In this document: piece by piece, positions 1 to 9,200 of the stretch
Position numbering within the stretch: the stretch's first letter is position 1
Layout of the letters: every line of letters begins with the position of its first letter
Source: Metarhizium brunneum
Lineage: Eukaryota > Ascomycota > Sordariomycetes > Hypocreales > Clavicipitaceae
NCBI RefSeq assembly: GCF_013426205.1
Contig: NC_089424.1
Span: forward strand, 4,216,001-4,280,000
Reading direction: 5' to 3'
DNA: 64,000 nt
Translations under genes and position numbers: made by a program
Notes under the pieces: generated by a model
What the model saw: the letters and a program-made list of their open reading frames with translations, nothing else
Told to the model about the DNA's origin: nothing
Database searches by the model: none

Positions 1-222
1 TCTGCAGAAGCGAAATGTATCTTGATTGAGTTCTTGAGGCGGTACACTGTTGCGCTTGGTCCCGGCGGCGAGGGTGAGGGCGGTATAAATGACCTGAAGC
101 GGCCGAAAAACATCGTGATCCCTGGCAACATGCAGGTGGTGCCCAACTTTACTCAGCCCATTTACTTGAAGGAGCTTCCTGAAGTACTGCCTGCCGCTAG
201 AGATGGTGCTAGAGAGATTTGA
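1..222 (+). CDS. 3' end of a probable cytochrome P450 (partial, cut by window edge)
   Basis: An open frame enters from the left edge and stops at 220-222, giving the last 73 residues of a protein. The first visible residues (SAEAKCILIEFLRRYTVAL) look like the helix that follows the haem cysteine loop in P450s, where an A..E.K pattern precedes an FLRRY-type stretch. The tail (VIPGN..VVPNFTQPIYLKEL) resembles the beta hairpin that closes P450 proteins. The haem-binding cysteine itself lies outside the window, so the family call is an inference and substrate cannot be guessed. A complete P450 (CYP51) lies 1.4 kb downstream on the same strand, but the tails of the two proteins do not look alike. 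Confidence 0.35.
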   Translation, partial: SAEAKCILIEFLRRYTVALGPGGEGEGGINDLKRPKNIVIPGNMQVVPNFTQPIYLKELPEVLPAARDGAREI

Positions 223-1626
223 TGAGGACTGGAACGAGCTTGGGTAGTAGTATGATTAAGAAGGGGAGTTTATGGGGTGGATAAATACCGTCGCTAGAAA
301 GCCTTGATAAGTTTATATGCCATTGCCTAGTGTCTTTATTATTTTCCATCTCGATTCTTCCCTATACTTTAATCCAAGTCGAGGGCTTTAATTTAGTGGC
401 AGGATTTGCGGGACACCCTTTGGGGTCTAGCGCGGTGGGGCCGGTTCTCGGCCCGCAAGGCCCTCTTCCACTGTTTGATGTGCCGGGAAGTAGCGAGGCA
501 TATTCTGGACCAGTAGGAAAATGACCGAGATCAGTGCAATACGTGGACGCCCCGGGTGTAAAACGTTTTCAGCGCCAAAACACCAAGATGCTTGATAACT
601 AAGATGGTCCTGGGTTTGGTTTTGGGTTCAGTAGTGACTGGCAGCCTCCTCGCGCTAGGTGGTGATTCTCTTCAAGGGATGCACTTGGACAGGTGCGTAT
701 CTACGCCAGTGAGATTCCGGGAGGTTGCAATGACCCGAGCTGAATAGTATGGCAACTAGAATAATGCCACATGAGGAGACGTCGTTTTCAGCACAGTTAA
801 GCCATTTTTACCAAAGAGATGCAGGGTTGGACTGGCGAGGTTCAGCCTTGGAAGATGTCACAGGGGAGATTGGCATGGCCAAAGAAAGAAGCCATCAGAG
901 CCATTTATCCCTACCCTATAAGTCCGCAACTTCAACAGTTACATGTCACGGCACTTTGGAGAGACTTTGCGTCCAGGGAAAATGTTCTCATGATGGAAAG
1001 TGTACAAAGGAGGTACGAGCGAGGACAATAAAGAAAGGGGCGCAAATATTCTCATCATCAGTATTCATCATTTTGGGTTTAAGGACATTAAACGCTGCCA
1101 AAGGCGCTCCATCAATATGTTGAATGTTCCGGTCTACCTTTACCCGATGGCCAGATGGATGTTTCAATGTGTGCCGTAAGTTCGTGGTTGCGAACTGGGC
1201 GGAACGCAAGTAGCAGAAGACGAATGCGAACGCGAAGAGCCGTCAAATGAATGACTTGCAATGCAATGGACCCCATCTGACTGGATTGTGCGCGGAAATG
1301 ATACAGCAACAAGAGCTGACAACAAGTTTTTCGCCTACGTCGCTTTGGATCCTTTGCGATTGCGGATCTCGCACCGAAATAATGCGGGTCGATGCGAATA
1401 CGAGCCTACTTGGTACTCTCATGCTGCAAAATCCGAATACGAGGCGGCCTTGACATATCACACAAGGCCGTGTCCAGGCACGCGTCTAAGGATTGTATGT
1501 AAACGGCTCCTTTTGTATGCAATCACCTCGTAAAGACTAAGATATAAATGTGCAAAGTGTCATGGGCAAGGCTATTTCGGTAGCTGTACGTTTTGCTCTC
1601 TGGCAAACCCCATTCATTCCTCTACC
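223..1626. other. Intergenic region, no gene seen
   Basis: Only short unrelated open frames on both strands, none with protein-like composition or a plausible exon chain. A TATA-like GATATAAATG at about 1539-1548 lies some 80 bases before the CYP51 start and is the best promoter candidate here. Confidence 0.5.
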
Positions 1627-3326
1627 ATGGAGTTTCGTCCATTCACTGAGCACTTGAAGCGCATGGCTTATGTCTCCCCGATACTGTTTCTTGGAAGTTG
1701 TTTACTCCTGCTCGTGCTTCTGTTGATTGTTGTCAACCTCATCCGCCAACAGCTTCCTGCTAGTAAATCAGAACCGCCATTGGTATTTCACTGGATACCC
1801 TTCATAGGCAATGCCGTTTCGTACGGTCTGGATCCATTTGCTTTCTACTCGCAATGCCAGAAAAAGGTACGAGAATGCCTCCATCATTCAATCATTTCAC
1901 ATCATGTGTCATGTCCAAAGCAAGCTCTGCCAAGACAAAAAGATGTATTAATATAGTACCTCTGCTAACTCTCTTGTTCTTCCTTCGGTGGTAGCATGGC
2001 AACATCTTCACTTTTGTCCTTTTCGGCCGAAAAATGACCGTGTATCTGGGCCTGCAAGGGAACGACTTCATCCTCAATGGCAAACTGCAAGACGTCAACG
2101 CCGAGGAAATCTACGCCCCGCTTACAACGCCCGTGTTCGGCAGCGACATCATCTACGACTGCCCAAACGCAAAGTTGATGGAGCAGAAGAAATTCGTCAA
2201 GGTTGGCCTCACACATGATGCGTTGTGCTCCTACGTGCCTCTGATCGAGAAAGAAGTCGTCGATTACCTCAAAGTGGCTCCTGCATTCAGGGGCCAATCT
2301 GGCACAGTCAACATCCCTGCTGCCATGGCTGAAATCACCATCTTCACAGCAAGCAGGACGTTACAGGGCAGGGAGGTCCGGGGAAAGCTGTCGGCTGAAT
2401 TCGCGGAGCTATACCACGATCTCGATCTTGGCTTCCGGCCCATCAACTTCCTGATGCCGTGGGCACCGTTGCCACAAAACAGACGCCGAGACGCTGCCCA
2501 TGCAAAGATGAGATCAATATACATCGATATCATCAACGATCGTCGAGTATCCGGCAAGGTACCCGACCAAGATGCAGATATGATTTGGCATCTGATGACT
2601 TGCGTCTACAAGGATGGAACGCCTCTTCCAGACAAGGAAATTGCGCATATGATGATCACGCTGCTCATGGCGGGTCAGCACTCGTCTTCCTCCTCAAGCT
2701 CCTGGATCATGCTCCGCCTCGCGTCTCGGCCCGACATTGTCGAAGAGCTGTATCAGGAACAAGTGAGGAATCTTGGCTATACCGGCTCTGAGCCCCTACA
2801 GTACTCAGACATTGATAAGTTGCCTCTTCTGCAGAACGTCATCAAAGAGACTCTGCGGGTTCATTCCTCGATTCACTCCATCATGCGAAAGGTCATGCGG
2901 CCGATTCCGGTACCCAAGACCGACTACGTTATCGGGCCGGATAAAGTGCTTGTGTCATCGCCAATCATGTCACACATGAGCGAGGAGCACTTTGCCAATG
3001 CGCACGTCTGGGATCCGCATCGATGGGAAAACATGTCGACCGAGGAAAAGGGGGACATGGTTGATTACGGATATGGACAAGTCTCCAAGGGAACCAAGAG
3101 TCCGTATCTGCCGTTTGGTGCCGGCCGGCATCGCTGCATCGGCGAGAAGTTTGCCTATATGAACCTGTGCACCATTATTGCCACGCTTGTGCGAAATATG
3201 AAGTTTACCACCGTGGATGGTTCGTCTGCCGTGCCGCCGACAGACTACACGTCTCTGTTTTCCAGGCCCATGCAGCCATCTACGATCCGCTGGGAAAGAC
3301 GCGCAAATGTCCCTAGCCAAGCCTAG
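1627..3326 (+). CDS. CYP51: CYP51, sterol 14-alpha-demethylase (two exons)
   Basis: Removes the 14-alpha-methyl group of lanosterol/eburicol in ergosterol synthesis at the ER membrane; it is the azole drug target. Exons are 1627-1866 and 1995-3326, with a 128 bp GT-AG intron in phase 0, giving 523 residues. An N-terminal membrane anchor (about residues 18-38) is followed by the fungal CYP51 signature [20 protein letters not shown], the I-helix AGQHSSSS segment, the ExxR motif ETLR, and the haem loop [11 protein letters not shown] with the ligand Cys461 (codon at 3135). Length fits the family. The tyrosine of IIYDCPN is retained. Two substrate-channel positions look unusual: valine in KFVKVGLT, where other fungal enzymes I recall have Phe or Tyr, and leucine in HDLDLGF. 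Many Sordariomycetes carry two or three CYP51 paralogues (A, B, C); I cannot assign which this is. Confidence 0.97.
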
Positions 3327-3786
3327 GACCGTGGATCCAGTATACACGTATATAGTCTGCAAAAACTTGGTGTCATCGGATGTCCTTGGTAGCTAGACTA
3401 CTCGCTGTATACACCTGTTGCGAAACCACTCGGAATCCAGGAATTTGCAAAACCGTCCTGGGACCGACATGTTAGATAGTGTCCTACGTGAGATCCGTGT
3501 AGTTCCTTGCATTCACCTAGATGGATGAGGTTTGTATTAATATACAGATTCACATCAATTAAAACCAAGGTGCCCTTCGTACGTGATAGAAGCCCCAGGA
3601 ACATTTCCAGGGTTAGGGTTACCCCACCACACGCTGACCCGCAAACGCCACAGCGGCTCCTTATCGCTAGCTTGCCTGCATATCCCGCCAAAACTTATCG
3701 CGGGGGCGGTCAGAAAAAAATATATCCAGCCAGACCGGTACTCGACTTCAAACATTCACATCGTCCACACAAACCCGCCGCCCACC
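3327..3786. other. Intergenic region with ALB1 promoter
   Basis: About 460 bases between CYP51 and ALB1. The only recognisable element is the telomere-repeat-like box at 3609-3621; the rest shows no coding potential. Confidence 0.6.
3609..3621 (+). promoter_or_regulatory. Telobox-like motif upstream of ALB1
   Basis: AGGGTTAGGGTTA, two tandem copies of the telomeric hexamer, lies 166-178 bases upstream of the ALB1 start codon. In fungi, Tbf1/Rap1-type factors bind such ACCCTAA boxes in promoters of ribosomal and ribosome-biogenesis genes, and ALB1 is a ribosome-biogenesis gene. Sequence is seen; function is inferred. Confidence 0.45.
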
Positions 3787-4377
3787 ATGGCTAAAAGCAA
3801 AGGTACGCACCATTGTCACCCTAGCCGTCCATGAATCTCGCCACTAACAAGAACGGTCCCAGGGCCCTCGAAACACTCCCGCGCCGCGCGCCGCGCCACA
3901 TCCCCCTCCATCGACACGGACAAGTCCCTCAAGGACATACCGCTGCCCAAGCGCAGCACCTCGAGCGCGCCGCGGCCCTCGGTCCTCGCCGTCCACCGCG
4001 CGGCGGGCATTTCGAAAAAGAGCAAGCCCGTGCGCAAGTCCCGCCTGACGAGCAAGATGCGCAAGCGCCACGAGAAGGGGCTCGAGATGGCCGAGGCCGT
4101 CACGGAGCGGACCGGCAAGAAGATTGAGCAGAGCATCGGACGGGCCAAGAACGTGCAGAGGAGGAGCAGGACCTGGGAGGACATCAACAAGGACGCTGTC
4201 GAGGGAGGCGCGGGCGATGAGCAGACGGGCGGGAGTCGCTTTGGCGCGCTGATGGAGGAGGCGGATGACGACGACGACGGCGATGCTGTCGAGGATGAGG
4301 ATGGGTTCAATCCCGCGAATCCGGGGGCAAGTAAGCCGGCTGCTATTACGGACGATGACGACGACGAGATTCTGTGA
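3787..4377 (+). CDS. ALB1: Alb1-type 60S ribosome biogenesis protein (two exons)
   Basis: Alb1 is a small basic partner of Arx1 on late pre-60S particles and shuttles between nucleus and cytoplasm. A 16-nt first exon (3787-3802, MAKSK plus one base) is spliced over a 60 bp intron (CTAAC branch point at about 3844) to 3863-4377, giving 176 residues. The N-terminal half is strongly basic (KKSKPVRKSRLTSKMRKRHEKGLEMAE), the middle carries the conserved NVQRRSRTWEDIN segment, and the C-terminus is a very acidic tail ending DDDDDEIL. Basic head, RRSRTWEDIN core and acidic tail match the fungal Alb1 family. The gene runs tail-to-tail with mitochondrial IF3, 277 bases apart. The start on the tiny first exon rests on in-phase splicing and on the Kozak-like CACCATGGC. 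Confidence 0.88.
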
Positions 4378-4654
4378 AGGGGGCTGTGCGGGGTTCTGGC
4401 CCAGAGGGAAACGACTTGGCTGGCGGGTTCATCTTTGGCGTTTGGCGGGTACGAAAAGAAGAGGAAGCACGTTCACGACTTTGACGACTTGGCTTTAAAT
4501 AGACGGATACAACTAGGAAACCCGGATCAAGTGTACTCTTGTACCATGCGCTCATGCGTCCCCTGCCACGTGCACCTTGAAGAAACTCCCCATGCCACGA
4601 CATGCCAGCTCAACCTCCGTAGTTACAACAGAACCAGCAGCCCCTTCAGTCGCC

Positions 4655-5497
4655 TCAAGCTTGATTCTGCTTCCCCTCCAAATACAGGCGATACGTCCCC
4701 CCAACCGCCCCGGACGCACTCTTGCCCTCCCTGCCGCCGACCTTGTCCACCTCGTCCCGGATCCGCCTCACCACGCCCTCGGCCTCCTTCCCATCAACCT
4801 GCTTGCCGCCCTTCTTCCTCGCCACCAGAACCTCCACCTTCATCCCCTTGTCCAAGAACTGCCCCATCTGCCGCATCTTGGTCGCCAAATCATGCTCCCC
4901 AATCGCCCACGTCAGCTCCAGCTCCTTGGTCTTGGGCTTGCCCACGCCCGCCTTCTTCTTCTCCTTGAGCTGCTTCTGGCGCTCGTACTCGTCGCGCTTG
5001 TTGACGATTTTGCACACGGCCCACTGGGCGCCGGGCCGGCCGTTCTTGGGATCCGCGGGCACGTACGGCTGCACCATGCGCAGGGACTCGTGCGGCTCGA
5101 GCCTCGTGAGGACAAAGGGCGTGGCGAGGGGCCCTTCGGTGGCGCCGTTGTCAATGACCATGATCTGCGGGTCGGTGATCTCGTGGTCCTGCGGCGGGCG
5201 GTCGCGTCCCGAGCGCGCAATGTCCTGCTGCGTCGTGTAGCGCTTGTCGAAGCCGCGGTTGTCGTGGGCGAGCTGCTCTGCGGCGGCGACGGAGGTCTGG
5301 CCGCGAGGCCCGCGGGCCGGCGGCTTGGCCGCGTACCTCCGGACCTGGCTTGCTGCGAGGGCGTTCCTGTGCGGTGCCGGAAGAGGGGAGAGCTGAAGTC
5401 GCGAGACGATGGACAGAGCCGGTGCCTCAGACGGGGAGACAAAGACCCGGTAGAGAGCGCGCCGAGAATTGTATACGCATTGTGGCATTGGTCTCAT
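4655..5497 (-). CDS. Mitochondrial translation initiation factor IF-3
   Basis: IF3-type factor of the mitochondrial matrix that keeps small ribosomal subunits free and helps select the start codon. Single exon, 280 residues from the Met at 5497; an in-frame Met at 5545 would add 16 residues, but the sequence after the inner Met (MRPMPQCVYNSRRALYRV) is a better mitochondrial presequence. A basic, Ser/Ala-rich leader (to about residue 65) is followed by an IF3-N-like part (DPQIMVIDNGATEGPLATPFVL..LE) and an IF3-C-like part with KTKELELTWAIGEHDLATKMRQMGQFLDKGMKVEVLV, close to the bacterial motif of KxhxhrpxIxxHDhxxKxxxhxxFLxxGxKVkh. High GC3 creates long antisense frames, which I discard. It is divergent with IMP1, another mitochondrial gene, across 362 bases. 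Confidence 0.9.
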   Translation of the reverse strand: MRPMPQCVYNSRRALYRVFVSPSEAPALSIVSRLQLSPLPAPHRNALAASQVRRYAAKPPARGPRGQTSVAAAEQLAHDNRGFDKRYTTQQDIARSGRDRPPQDHEITDPQIMVIDNGATEGPLATPFVLTRLEPHESLRMVQPYVPADPKNGRPGAQWAVCKIVNKRDEYERQKQLKEKKKAGVGKPKTKELELTWAIGEHDLATKMRQMGQFLDKGMKVEVLVARKKGGKQVDGKEAEGVVRRIRDEVDKVGGREGKSASGAVGGTYRLYLEGKQNQA

Positions 5498-5859
5498 TGT
5501 GGTGCTCGTCGAAAGGTCTGCCACAGCCCCTCGTCTGCAGGCCAATTGAGTCTTTTGGGGGTTGCAAGTGAGGAAACAGGAGGGAGATGGAGCTTTAAAG
5601 CTTGGAGTTGGGAGGTCAATCTGCAGCGGGTGGTGAAAACGTCATGTCACACGAGCGCTCCGCCCAGCCAATAGCAACCCCGGCCAGCGGGTTCACCTCC
5701 ACATCCACCAGACATTGGCGATCCTTCAACGTCCAGATCGCGCATCCCCCAGCCGGGTCATCACCGTTCATCAGCTCAATTATCCCTCCCCTCTTCCCCA
5801 GGAGAAAACCCGTCTACCCAACTCCAATGTAACCGCCGCGCCTCACCCGGTCCTCAATC
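5498..5859. promoter_or_regulatory. Divergent promoter between mitochondrial IF3 and IMP1
   Basis: A 362-base spacer between head-to-head start codons of two mitochondrial-protein genes. It must carry both promoters; contains a CCAAT element (AGCCAATAGC at about 5668-5677) and pyrimidine-rich tracts before IMP1. No coding potential seen. Confidence 0.6.
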
Positions 5860-6427
5860 ATGTTCACCCACCTCCTCGGCCACCCCATCCGCTTCGCCCT
5901 GTCAACCCTCAAAATGACTTGCCTCGCCCACCTCACCCTCACGCAGCTCGTCCAAATATCCCCTGCCCAAGGGCCCTCCATGCTACCCACCTTCACAGTA
6001 GACGGGGACTGGATCGCCGCGGACATGCGTCACCGCCTGGGCCGCGGCATAACCACAGGAGACCTGGTTCTCTACAAGATCCCCATCTTCGCGAGCCAGA
6101 ACGGCGTCAAGAGGGTAGTCGGCATGCCAGGCGACTACGTGTCGCTGGGTACACCTGGGGAGAATGGGGAGGACCAGATGATACAGGTACTATGATTTGT
6201 TGACACCGAGTTTCGTTGTTTCTTGGTGCAAGAGTTGACTTGGCCGTTGACAGGTTCCCCAGGGCCATTGTTGGATAGTAGGTGATAACCTGCCGGCTTC
6301 GAGAGACTCGAGACAGTTTGGGCCACTGCCGCTGGCTCTTATTCAAGGCAAGGTCGTTGCCAAGATTTTGCCCTGGCGAGAGAGAAAATGGTTTGATAGC
6401 GGATTCGAGCGAATGAACCATGATTAA
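5860..6427 (+). CDS. IMP1: Mitochondrial inner membrane protease subunit 1 (two exons)
   Basis: Signal-peptidase-type serine protease that removes sorting signals from proteins in the mitochondrial intermembrane space, working as a dimer with Imp2. Exons 5860-6186 and 6254-6427 join in phase 0 over a 67 bp intron, giving 166 residues, the usual family length. The N-terminal hydrophobic stretch is the membrane anchor. The catalytic serine is Ser40 in QGPSMLPT and the general-base lysine is Lys84 in NGVKRVVGMPGD; the second exon supplies the signature GDNLPASRDSRQFGPLPLALIQGKV. All peptidase S26 boxes are present, so the enzyme should be active. The NxxxSxDSRxxGP form and short length favour Imp1 over Imp2. 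Confidence 0.92.
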
Positions 6428-7120
6428 AGTCTGTTTTTCACATCATGATACTCTCTGGTAATATTGACACTGTAAACTATGGCGTTACGGGTTCATCTAC
6501 AAGGAGCCCCACGTCACTGCAGGATACATACGGGCAAATTAGGTTAACTGGGTATAATAAAACAAGGCTTGTAAACTTTATCTAATTACAGCTGCCGCCT
6601 GAATGCTTTGCCTCCGCATATTCATCCCCTGTAAAAGGAAAATTGCAAATTAGAAAAAAAAACTCAATGCTAGGCTAATAAACGTCCTTCGCCAAACCAA
6701 ATATGCTTTGTACAAAAGAAGAGTGACCCCGAGATGCCTCCCAATCACATGACTACCTTGCGCCCACGAATACTCTGGCAAACGTGACAACGCCCTTCTC
6801 GCCAGATGTCGCCAGGCGGTTGTAGCGCAAAGAGGCAGAGAGAAAATGATGGATGCAACAAAACGGGACTTGATCATATCAAAGGTTGGATGTGAGGGGG
6901 GAACAGTAGTTGGTGAGAGAAACCCTTCTCTCTCGGTAGTAATTGGATATAACAGCCCCAGACGCCTTGGGAAATCACTTATGCCTTTTACAATATTATC
7001 AGCCATACTGATCCAGTAACAGTGGTGTACATAGCCGCCAGAGTCAGAAGTTGCTTCGTCTGCCGGTGGACCCAGGAATGCGCTGTCGCTTGGCAGGCAA
7101 TGCTGTGCCAGCTGCGAGAT
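6428..7120. other. Convergent intergenic region (IMP1 / VAC8 3' ends)
   Basis: About 690 bases between two converging genes, relatively AT-rich, presumably holding both 3' UTRs and poly(A) sites. A minus-strand open frame at 6650-7006 lacks protein-like features and is rejected. Confidence 0.55.
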
Positions 7121-9200
7121 TTAGCCCTCGATGTGGGCTTTAGACATGCTCTGACCCAACAGTTCCAGGCAACGTTGAGCCAAATTCACCACTTCGCCCT
7201 CATCTTCGTCTTCAAACTCGGGCTCAGCTTCGACTTGTCGGTTTGCAATAGCTCGGATGTTCTCGATAATGTCGTCGGCTTTGCCAATATGACCAATCAA
7301 AGTCTTATCTTCAGACTCGAATAATTGCAACAAGGTCCAGACGGCAATATGCTGGAATGTGGCGTCACCTGATTGCAGGAATCGGCTAAGATATCCGTGT
7401 ATTCCTCCATTTGGATCGTTCCAATTTTGAACAAAGATTGAATAGTCGCCGACTAAACATGATGCATGAGCACAGGGCCGGTAGAATACTAAAGCACTTA
7501 TGAAACATACCTTTGGAGGACAAGTTACCCAAGGCAGCAGCACTGTTGCCTTGAACCTCGATGCTGGGCGAATGAGTCAAGGGTATGAGGACATCGCACA
7601 CTCCGAGATTGAGAAGATGTGACTTGAGATCGTCGCTAAGAGCCAAAACTGCAATGGCAGCCGTCATTTCCGACTGTACCGTCACCGGCACATCAAGCAC
7701 CAGCTGTTTACACTTCTGGACAGCGCCGGCGTCCAATACCAGAGCCTTGTTTCGGTCTGAGCTGGCTGCCAGGTTGCGCAAAGTCGAAATGGCGTGGCAT
7801 TGAATCTCTTCGTTGTCGGTGGATCCGAGCAAGTCGACCAGTGGCTTGAGGAAGTTGGCGTCAATGATGGGCGATTCATTCATTGGGTGTATGGAGATGT
7901 TTCGTATACAAGCAACAGCCGACAGTATCAAGGGAAGGTAAGATGACTGAAGGAGACGAAGGAGCGGGGGTAAGCCTTGGACTCGGACAATCTCAATTTG
8001 GTACTTTTCATCGGACGCAAGGTTTCGCAGGGCCAACGCAGCCTGACATTGGACCTTTGGGGACGAGGAGTCCATGAGATGGACCAGGGATTGGACGAGT
8101 TTTGGTTCAGTGGACGACAGCTTTCGTCGGTTATTGGCGTCAACGGCAATGTTACTGAGGGCGGTAGTGCAGTAGTACTGTACATCAACATCGGGAGAAG
8201 AGAGGAGCTGGACTAGGACGGGAATAGCGCCGGCATTAACGAGCTGCTGTCGGTTCTCATCTATAGCATTCGTCCGCGTTAGCGAATTGTCCAGAAGAGA
8301 GTAGAAAGGTCTGGTGACATACCAGAATGTGTCATGTTGAGGAGAGCACCGGTAGCGTTCCGCTGCACACGCATATCTCGGGATTTGGCAAGCCTCGTCA
8401 GGGGGCCCAGGGCACCAGACCGTGCAATCTTGGCCTTGTTTTCTTCATGTGTAGCCAAGTTGGTGATGCATCCTACGGCATTGCACTGGACCTCAACATT
8501 TGGCGATAGCATCTGTCGGATGAGCGGTGTTAATCCTCCAAGCTGGACGATTATGACCTTGTTCTCAGCTGTAGGTAGGTGGTTAATCGTAGGCCATGCA
8601 GATGAGGTCTTTGTCAAGGCACATACTGTTGACGGCAAGGTTGCCTAGGGCGGCACTAGCGGCTCTCTGAACTTCGATATCGGGGCTTTGTAACAGGAAG
8701 AGAATGGGTTCCAGCGTGTCTCGATCAACCTCTCGTACATCTAGGGCGCGGGGGTATTAGCATCATGGAGCGTGGACAGACAGGCATGATTCAACGGGTC
8801 TGGCTTTGCAGACCTACCTCTCTCAGTGATTTCGGCAAAGGTAAGACTTGCACTGCGTTGCAAGTCTATATTTTCTGAAAAGACCAAGGTACTAAGAGCC
8901 CTGAGTGGTTCTCCGGAGAAGAAGTTGGTCTCTCCACGCTGCAACTTCAGTCAGCATGGCAAGACAAGAGCGGTGTCGCGGTGCCATTACGGCGGTCTAG
9001 ACACGAACGTTTTCGAGATATTGTAACAGGTCGGCGACGGCCTCGCGCTCGCTATCGGCCAAAACAGGCTCGTACAGACCTTCGCGGGAGCGGCCTGGGA
9101 TGAGTCGCGTCAGTTCTTGTTACCGTAAACACCTTGGCAGACGGGTCGGGAGAAGGGAAAACAGCGTACCTCCACAGCATGATGAGCAGCAGTTACCCAT
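7121..9200 (-). CDS. VAC8: Vac8, vacuolar armadillo-repeat protein (seven exons)
   Basis: Membrane-anchored armadillo protein of the vacuole, acting in vacuole inheritance and fusion, nucleus-vacuole junctions and autophagy through Atg13. Exons: 9200-9170, 9094-9009, 8938-8818, 8740-8627, 8568-8323, 8260-7511 and 7452-7121; 559 residues, typical for fungal Vac8. All phases agree and all introns are GT-AG. The N-terminus [11 protein letters not shown] gives a myristoylation glycine (Gly2) and palmitoylation cysteines (Cys4, 5, 8, 9), the hallmark of the family. From about residue 75 onward come roughly eleven ARM repeats with motifs such as [22 protein letters not shown] and [20 protein letters not shown]. 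The end is an acidic stretch and [12 protein letters not shown]. The 31-nt first exon would be missed by simple ORF calling. Confidence 0.97.

Noticed and set aside
749..1123. 124-codon plus-strand frame upstream of CYP51
   Set aside because: No protein-like motif, no splice signals to link it, and overlapping frames of similar quality.
4577..5674. 365-codon plus-strand frame opposite mitochondrial IF3
   Set aside because: It mirrors the GC3-rich IF3 gene; its translation is low-complexity Leu/Arg/Pro and has no family motifs, while IF3 motifs are clear on the other strand.
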